From the IMG/VR virus record IMGVR_UViG_3300047353_000387, positions 1 through 30,544 of that record: a stretch of 30,544 nt of DNA. One strand, written 5' to 3'. The stretch is from a virus. The position numbers were made by a program, and so were the translations under genes. Below the pieces are notes generated by a model that did not search any database, was not told where the DNA came from, and worked only from the letters and a program-made list of their open reading frames with translations. The first letter of the stretch is position 1, and the number at the start of each line of letters is the position of its first letter. Below are positions 27,111 through 30,544 of the stretch, piece by piece.

Positions 27111-27526
27111 ATAAAATAAAAAAATATATGTATCAAGCAATTGGTTTTCTATGTGTTGGTCTAGCCTATGTCGGAGTAGTAACACCTGGAATACCTTTTT
27201 CAATCTTCCTTGTAATTGCCGCATGGGCATTTGCAAAGAGTTCACCAAAAATGGAAAAATGGTTATACAACCATCCGTGGTTTGGTAAGTTTTTAACTAA
27301 CTGGAATAAGAAAAGAGTATTTCCTACAAAAGGAAAATACTTAATGGCCGCTATGATGGCTTCTACCTTAGCAATTACATTCTTTGCAACTGGTAACATT
27401 AAAGCAGTATTATGGAGCGGAGGCTTTATGGTATTAGTAGGTATTTGGGCTTGGAGATATCCAGGTTCAGTTGAAGAACACCAGCGTAGAATAGATGCAG
27501 GCGAAAAAGTAGCATGGCTGAAATAG
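27107..27526 (+). CDS. DUF454 (YbaN-like) inner-membrane protein (139 aa)
   Basis: Start overlaps the hemA stop (ATGA). The family pattern is plain: GVVTPGIPFSIFLVIAAWAFAK followed by SSPKMEKWLYNHPWFGKFL and a Lys-rich stretch (RVFPTKGKYLM), with two C-terminal membrane segments. Function unknown; in bacteria the family often sits near heme or iron genes, consistent with coupling to hemA here. Confidence 0.85.
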   Translation: MNKIKKYMYQAIGFLCVGLAYVGVVTPGIPFSIFLVIAAWAFAKSSPKMEKWLYNHPWFGKFLTNWNKKRVFPTKGKYLMAAMMASTLAITFFATGNIKAVLWSGGFMVLVGIWAWRYPGSVEEHQRRIDAGEKVAWLK

Positions 27527-27711
27527 ATTATACAGATACAGATGGTTTGCAAGTGCTATGGCATTTGCTGACCACTGAGCCATTCTTTTGGGTAATACTT
27601 TCCATTGGTTTCGTAGCAATACTCTTAAGTTGGTGGAGCGAAAAACTACAAGACAAAGACGATGAGCATATTGTCCAGTACTATGATGACAACCATCATA
27701 TTAATCGTTAA
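27514..27711 (+). CDS. Small membrane protein (65 aa)
   Basis: Overlaps the previous gene by 13 bases. One membrane segment (FFWVILSIGFVAILLSWW, 24-41) is followed by an acidic, His/Asp-rich tail (DDEHIVQYYDDNHHI) that might bind metal. Family not recognised. Confidence 0.65.
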   Translation: MAEIDYTDTDGLQVLWHLLTTEPFFWVILSIGFVAILLSWWSEKLQDKDDEHIVQYYDDNHHINR

Positions 27712-27722
27712 GGAAATATAAA

Positions 27723-28280
27723 TTGATAGATGTACAATTAACTAAAAAACCAATAGTATTAGATCCATTTTTACCAGAAGAATGGTTACACATACGTATT
27801 AAGAAAGAAATTCTTCATCAAGGGTTTCCGTGGCACTATCCAGGCATTTCAGTTATTGATGATCCAGACCCTTATGCAAGATGTTTTGCTACACAATTCT
27901 ATGATAAACCTACAGGGGACGACAAATGGTACCTAGCACCAAGTCTTACTCATGCATTTGATAGTTTTGCATATCACAATGAAAGTTGGTTACAAATTGA
28001 GCATATAATGAGATGCAGAGCAAACATGTATGCTCCTGGACAAGTAACAAGTCCACATATTGATAACGAAAATGAAAATCGTTGGAGTTTGTTATACTAT
28101 CTAAATGATGCTGACGGTGGTACAGTTATTGATGGAACTGAATATCATCATAAAGAAAATACTGCGGTATTTTTTGATGCAAGATTAAATCACTATCCAA
28201 TTAAGTCTACAACGCCCAGCCGAGTCAGTGTAAACTGGATCATGGCCGGACGTTATAAACAAGACACTGTTAAACTTTAA
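27723..28280 (+). CDS. 2OG-Fe(II) oxygenase (185 aa)
   Basis: TTG start preceded by AAGGA. The iron triad is His112-x-Asp114 (SPHIDNE) and His157 (ARLNHYPIKS), with Arg167 (PSRVSVNW) for 2-oxoglutarate; WSLLYYLNDADGGT is the typical jelly-roll core. The N-terminal third, with IVLDPFLPEEW, is usual for phage enzymes. It ends in a four-base overlap with the opposing barrel gene. Substrate unknown. Third such enzyme in the window. Confidence 0.85.
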   Translation: MIDVQLTKKPIVLDPFLPEEWLHIRIKKEILHQGFPWHYPGISVIDDPDPYARCFATQFYDKPTGDDKWYLAPSLTHAFDSFAYHNESWLQIEHIMRCRANMYAPGQVTSPHIDNENENRWSLLYYLNDADGGTVIDGTEYHHKENTAVFFDARLNHYPIKSTTPSRVSVNWIMAGRYKQDTVKL

Positions 28281-28837
28281 AATTTAAATCCTAAACTAGT
28301 ACCAAACAGCATATCTGTTTTATTAAAGTTCTTATCACTATCTCGTTGCACGAACATATTAAGTTGTGCTTTTGTACCTAGTGGAAACTTATAGCCTAGT
28401 TTAGTTTGATATTCATCTATACTTAAATCATTACTGTAACCACTACCTAGTCTAAGCATTGGATTAACTTCTAAGTACATACCTTTTACTCTTAACCCTA
28501 TTGCAGATCTTACTCTCCAATAGTCGTTGCGTGTACCTTCGTAGTAACGATATTCAACTCGAGGCTTTATGTAAACTAAACCGTTATCATATAGTTTATA
28601 GTCTATACGTGGACGATGTTCAGTTTTGCTTCCGTTTTCATCATACCTATATGCAAACTTCCATTTGCCTACATACTTTTCTATTTGTATATGAGAACGC
28701 TCACTACTAGTATATTGTCTTGTTTCTATACCATAGTTTGAGTTTTGTATTTTTAGTGTGAATTGATTGCTATCGAAATCATCCGCCCATGCTAACATAG
28801 GGAAACATAAAATTAATGTTGTGAGAATTTTTTTCAT
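28277..28837 (-). CDS. Outer-membrane beta-barrel protein (186 aa)
   Basis: A signal peptide (MKKILTTLILCFPMLAWA) is followed by about ten amphipathic strands (VYIKPRVEYRYY, WRVRSAIGLRVK, YLEVNPMLRLGSGY) and the terminal LGFKF, ending in Phe as most outer-membrane barrels do. About 8-10 strands suit a small barrel or the OmpW/KdgM-like group. Such a gene in a phage could change host surface permeability or block receptors. No Shine-Dalgarno sequence. Identity beyond barrel is unproven. Confidence 0.75.
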   Translation of the reverse strand: MKKILTTLILCFPMLAWADDFDSNQFTLKIQNSNYGIETRQYTSSERSHIQIEKYVGKWKFAYRYDENGSKTEHRPRIDYKLYDNGLVYIKPRVEYRYYEGTRNDYWRVRSAIGLRVKGMYLEVNPMLRLGSGYSNDLSIDEYQTKLGYKFPLGTKAQLNMFVQRDSDKNFNKTDMLFGTSLGFKF

Positions 28838-28844
28838 TTGATTG

Positions 28845-28873
28845 ATCGGGCGAAATTATTAGCCTCGCCCGAT
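28845..28873 (-). promoter_or_regulatory. Perfect 9-bp hairpin upstream of the barrel gene
   Basis: ATCGGGCGA-11-TCGCCCGAT; the loop carries GAGG-like GGCT. It lies eight bases before the barrel ATG and after the permease stop, without a T tract on this strand. Could gate translation, protect the mRNA or end plus-strand transcripts (a T run follows on that strand). Confidence 0.45.
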
Positions 28874-28883
28874 ACCTAAGTTT

Positions 28884-29933
28884 TTAAATTATTAGTGTAA
28901 GTGCACCTGCACCTAAGAGTAATGCTATCCATGCACCTAGTGCATTTAAGTATCTCTTCCAAGGTGTGCCAAAGTATAGTTTACCAATTGCCATGCATTT
29001 GTGCATAGGTGATATTAAGTATCCTGCGTAATCTAATGCAAAGAACCATACAAAATATTCAACTCCGTATACTAAAGATAGTATAGTAGTAATAGCGGCA
29101 AATCTGCTACTTGAACCAAACAAGAATGCTGATCCAAATGCTAACGCACTTATGATACTAAATCCTGTTATTGTATTAATATCAAATGCAGTATTTTCAA
29201 GATATGCTTTGATGTCATTAGTATTCTCTCTAGTAAAGTTTGCAACTACAATGATAACTGCTACCCAAGCAAGTAACTTAAAATCTACAAAGCCTAGTAA
29301 CTTTTTATAATCCCATGTTAACGTGAGAATCATATAGTAAAATAGTAATGCACCAAACACTAACCACGGGTCTAACCCTCCAATTGGTTTAAGTGCTAGA
29401 ACAATAGCAACTAAAAACGGAAACACATTTCTAATAACGTTTGATACTTTAAAATGTTTATTCTGTGTGTTAAGTTCGATGTCATCTTCTTTTACAAAGA
29501 AGGTAATATATGTAAACACTACTCCTAGTGATACAATTAATAGAGGCAGTAGTTTGAACACAACTGCTCCGTATCCAATACTAAATGCGGCCATAGGAAT
29601 AAGAATAGTCTTTTCCAATGGTGACCAAACATAGTAGTGGTGAGTTGATAGATAGTCGATAATGCCAAACTTCTCTCGTCCTGGTGATCCTTTCGGAGGA
29701 GCGAGGGTGTCTAACATACCAGCCGAAACTGTTACTCGACCTGATATGGGAAGTATACCAGTAAACGCACTCATTAGTGCAACAATTACACGTTTTGATT
29801 TAAACACTTTTTGTATGTAGGCATAAGCACCTGCAAACAAATTATGTTCTTTTATCAAACCCGCAATCATCATAATGAACGCAATAAACAGTAGGTATTC
29901 TTGCCCCTTGTACAGCAAGTTTATATTTTCCAA
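28884..29933 (-). CDS. DUF401-like multi-span membrane permease (349 aa)
   Basis: TTG start eight bases after AGGAG. About ten membrane segments; a conserved re-entrant-like motif LPISGRVTVSAGMLDTLAPP (61-80) and FGSSSRFAAITT near 265-280 resemble the DUF401/TRAP-like permease group. The C-terminus has further hydrophobic segments ending in GAGALTLII. Substrate unknown. Together with the barrel downstream it may give the infected cell an import or export route. The family is from memory, so treat as tentative. Confidence 0.65.
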   Translation of the reverse strand: MENINLLYKGQEYLLFIAFIMMIAGLIKEHNLFAGAYAYIQKVFKSKRVIVALMSAFTGILPISGRVTVSAGMLDTLAPPKGSPGREKFGIIDYLSTHHYYVWSPLEKTILIPMAAFSIGYGAVVFKLLPLLIVSLGVVFTYITFFVKEDDIELNTQNKHFKVSNVIRNVFPFLVAIVLALKPIGGLDPWLVFGALLFYYMILTLTWDYKKLLGFVDFKLLAWVAVIIVVANFTRENTNDIKAYLENTAFDINTITGFSIISALAFGSAFLFGSSSRFAAITTILSLVYGVEYFVWFFALDYAGYLISPMHKCMAIGKLYFGTPWKRYLNALGAWIALLLGAGALTLII

Positions 29934-29980
29934 GGTAATTTCTCCTGTTGTTTAATGCTTCGATGTAATCTTAGCGGTCG

Positions 29981-30016
29981 TTAAAAACTGTTAGAAACAC
30001 CATGCCTCTAACAGTT
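29981..30016 (-). terminator. Terminator after the peroxiredoxin gene
   Basis: On the minus strand AACTGTTAGA-11-TCTAACAGTT (10-bp perfect stem) is followed by TTTAACG. The U tract is short, so read-through into the permease gene is likely. Confidence 0.55.
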
Positions 30017-30046
30017 CTATTTAAGTTAATGCTAATTGTGTGATAC

Positions 30047-30544
30047 TTACTCTGGAGTTGATGCAGTCTGTAAGTAAGTCATCATATTTTCTGGAGTTGT
30101 TTCAATATATGGATCAGCATCTGAACCGTCATTGTTAATGCCTGGCTCTTGCCACCATTGTTCTACAACGCCGTCATTAATAACAGCCATGTATCTCCAA
30201 CTTCTATTTCCGAAGCCTCTATGATTCTTACCAATAAGCATACCCATGTAACGTGTAAAGTTTCCACTACCATCTGGAATAACTTTTACATTATTAACTT
30301 TAAGTATCTCAGCCCATGCATTCATTACAAATGTATCATTAACTGAACAACAATATACTTCATCAATACCTAATGATTTAATAGTATTATAATTTTCTTC
30401 AAAACTTGGTAATTGTGTTGATGTACATGTTGGTGTAAACGCACCTGGTAAACTAAACAACACAACACGTCTACCTTTGAAGTAGTCATCTGTTGTCATT
30501 GTTGTCCACATACCTTCATCAAAACTGCAACCGTCATCTAAGAC
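30047..30544 (-). CDS. Peroxiredoxin, Prx5-like (N-terminus beyond window)
   Basis: The frame stays open to the right edge, with 11 further codons before the internal ATG at 30511, so the true start is outside. The peroxidatic cysteine is in LPGAFTPTCTSTQLP, the canonical P-x-x-x-T/S-x-x-C motif of Prx5. VYCCSVNDTFVMNAW and VVEQWWQEPG also match. It reduces H2O2 or organic peroxides with glutaredoxin or thioredoxin. A terminator follows. Antioxidant genes are a plausible partner of heme breakdown, which frees iron. Confidence 0.9.
   Translation of the reverse strand, partial: VLDDGCSFDEGMWTTMTTDDYFKGRRVVLFSLPGAFTPTCTSTQLPSFEENYNTIKSLGIDEVYCCSVNDTFVMNAWAEILKVNNVKVIPDGSGNFTRYMGMLIGKNHRGFGNRSWRYMAVINDGVVEQWWQEPGINNDGSDADPYIETTPENMMTYLQTASTPE

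Noticed and set aside
27166-27552. Minus-strand frame of 128 codons over the DUF454 gene
   Set aside because: Antisense shadow of a recognised family.
1-30544. CRISPR array, insertion sequence, integrase or attachment site
   Set aside because: No regularly spaced repeats, no transposase or integrase frame, no terminal inverted repeats seen.
1-30544. Bacterial chromosomal origin of the window
   Set aside because: ALAS, Nfu and cyclase could be host genes, but the late boxes, tRNA distribution and marine T4-like phage proteins fit a phage far better.

Overview
The window looks like part of a large, AT-rich marine bacteriophage genome, most likely a T4-like myovirus of an alphaproteobacterium (pelagimyophage-like). 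This is inferred from gene content. Genes are short, tightly packed and often overlap by 1-4 bases. Eight tRNA genes, all with encoded CCA, lie between them. Two promoter classes recur: near-perfect sigma70 promoters (TTGAC[A/T], 17 or 18 bases, TATAnT-like) and T4-late-type boxes ([N][N]TAAATA or [N]ATAAATA). Several small conserved proteins match families I know from marine T4-like phages. No capsid, tail or replication gene is in the window. A 5-aminolevulinate synthase (C4 pathway) and a PcyX-like bilin reductase argue for an alphaproteobacterial rather than a cyanobacterial host.

Layout. 1-6.2 kb (minus strand): small phage proteins, a HExxH metallopeptidase, a GNAT acetyltransferase, a ClpP-like protease and tRNAs Ser, Leu and Arg. 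6.3-7.6 kb (plus): five small membrane proteins, possibly a lysis or envelope cassette. 7.4-15.7 kb (minus): a CHASE2 adenylate cyclase, small membrane proteins and a curli-type block (csgF, csgG, curlin, FecR-domain protein, curlin-repeat fusion). A Fis-type regulator diverges from csgF. 16.0-18.9 kb (minus): an AdoMet decarboxylase-like protein, an oxygenase that has lost its Rieske ligands, an unusual class II tRNA next to an AsnRS-like catalytic core, and an Nfu-type Fe-S protein. 18.9-20.7 kb: tRNAs Glu, Cys, Trp and Arg, a phosphoesterase, and a leader region with the layout of a translational attenuator. 20.7-25.5 kb (minus): 2OG-Fe(II) oxygenases, a nuclease-like protein, bilin reductase, heme oxygenase, ClpS and Hsp20. 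25.6-28.3 kb (plus): a coiled-coil protein, ALAS, a DUF454 protein, a small membrane protein and a third 2OG oxygenase. 28.3-30.5 kb (minus): an outer-membrane barrel, a permease-like protein and a partial peroxiredoxin.

How the genes may work together. ALAS, heme oxygenase and bilin reductase form a route from glycine and succinyl-CoA through heme and biliverdin to a phycobilin, with host enzymes filling the middle. The Nfu protein could support the ferredoxin that such reductases need. The curli genes supply a secretion pore, its accessory factor and amyloid-type substrates, and the FecR protein and adenylate cyclase may add envelope sensing and cAMP signalling. ClpP and ClpS, AdoMet decarboxylase, Hsp20 and peroxiredoxin fit takeover of host physiology.

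The two signals I consider most novel are a candidate Trp/Cys attenuator directly in front of the tRNA-Trp and tRNA-Cys genes (19898-20079), and a class II tRNA with Asn identity elements co-directional with an AsnRS-like gene (17640-18562). A third is a systematic placing of late boxes exactly five bases before start codons that lack a Shine-Dalgarno sequence, which predicts leaderless late mRNAs.
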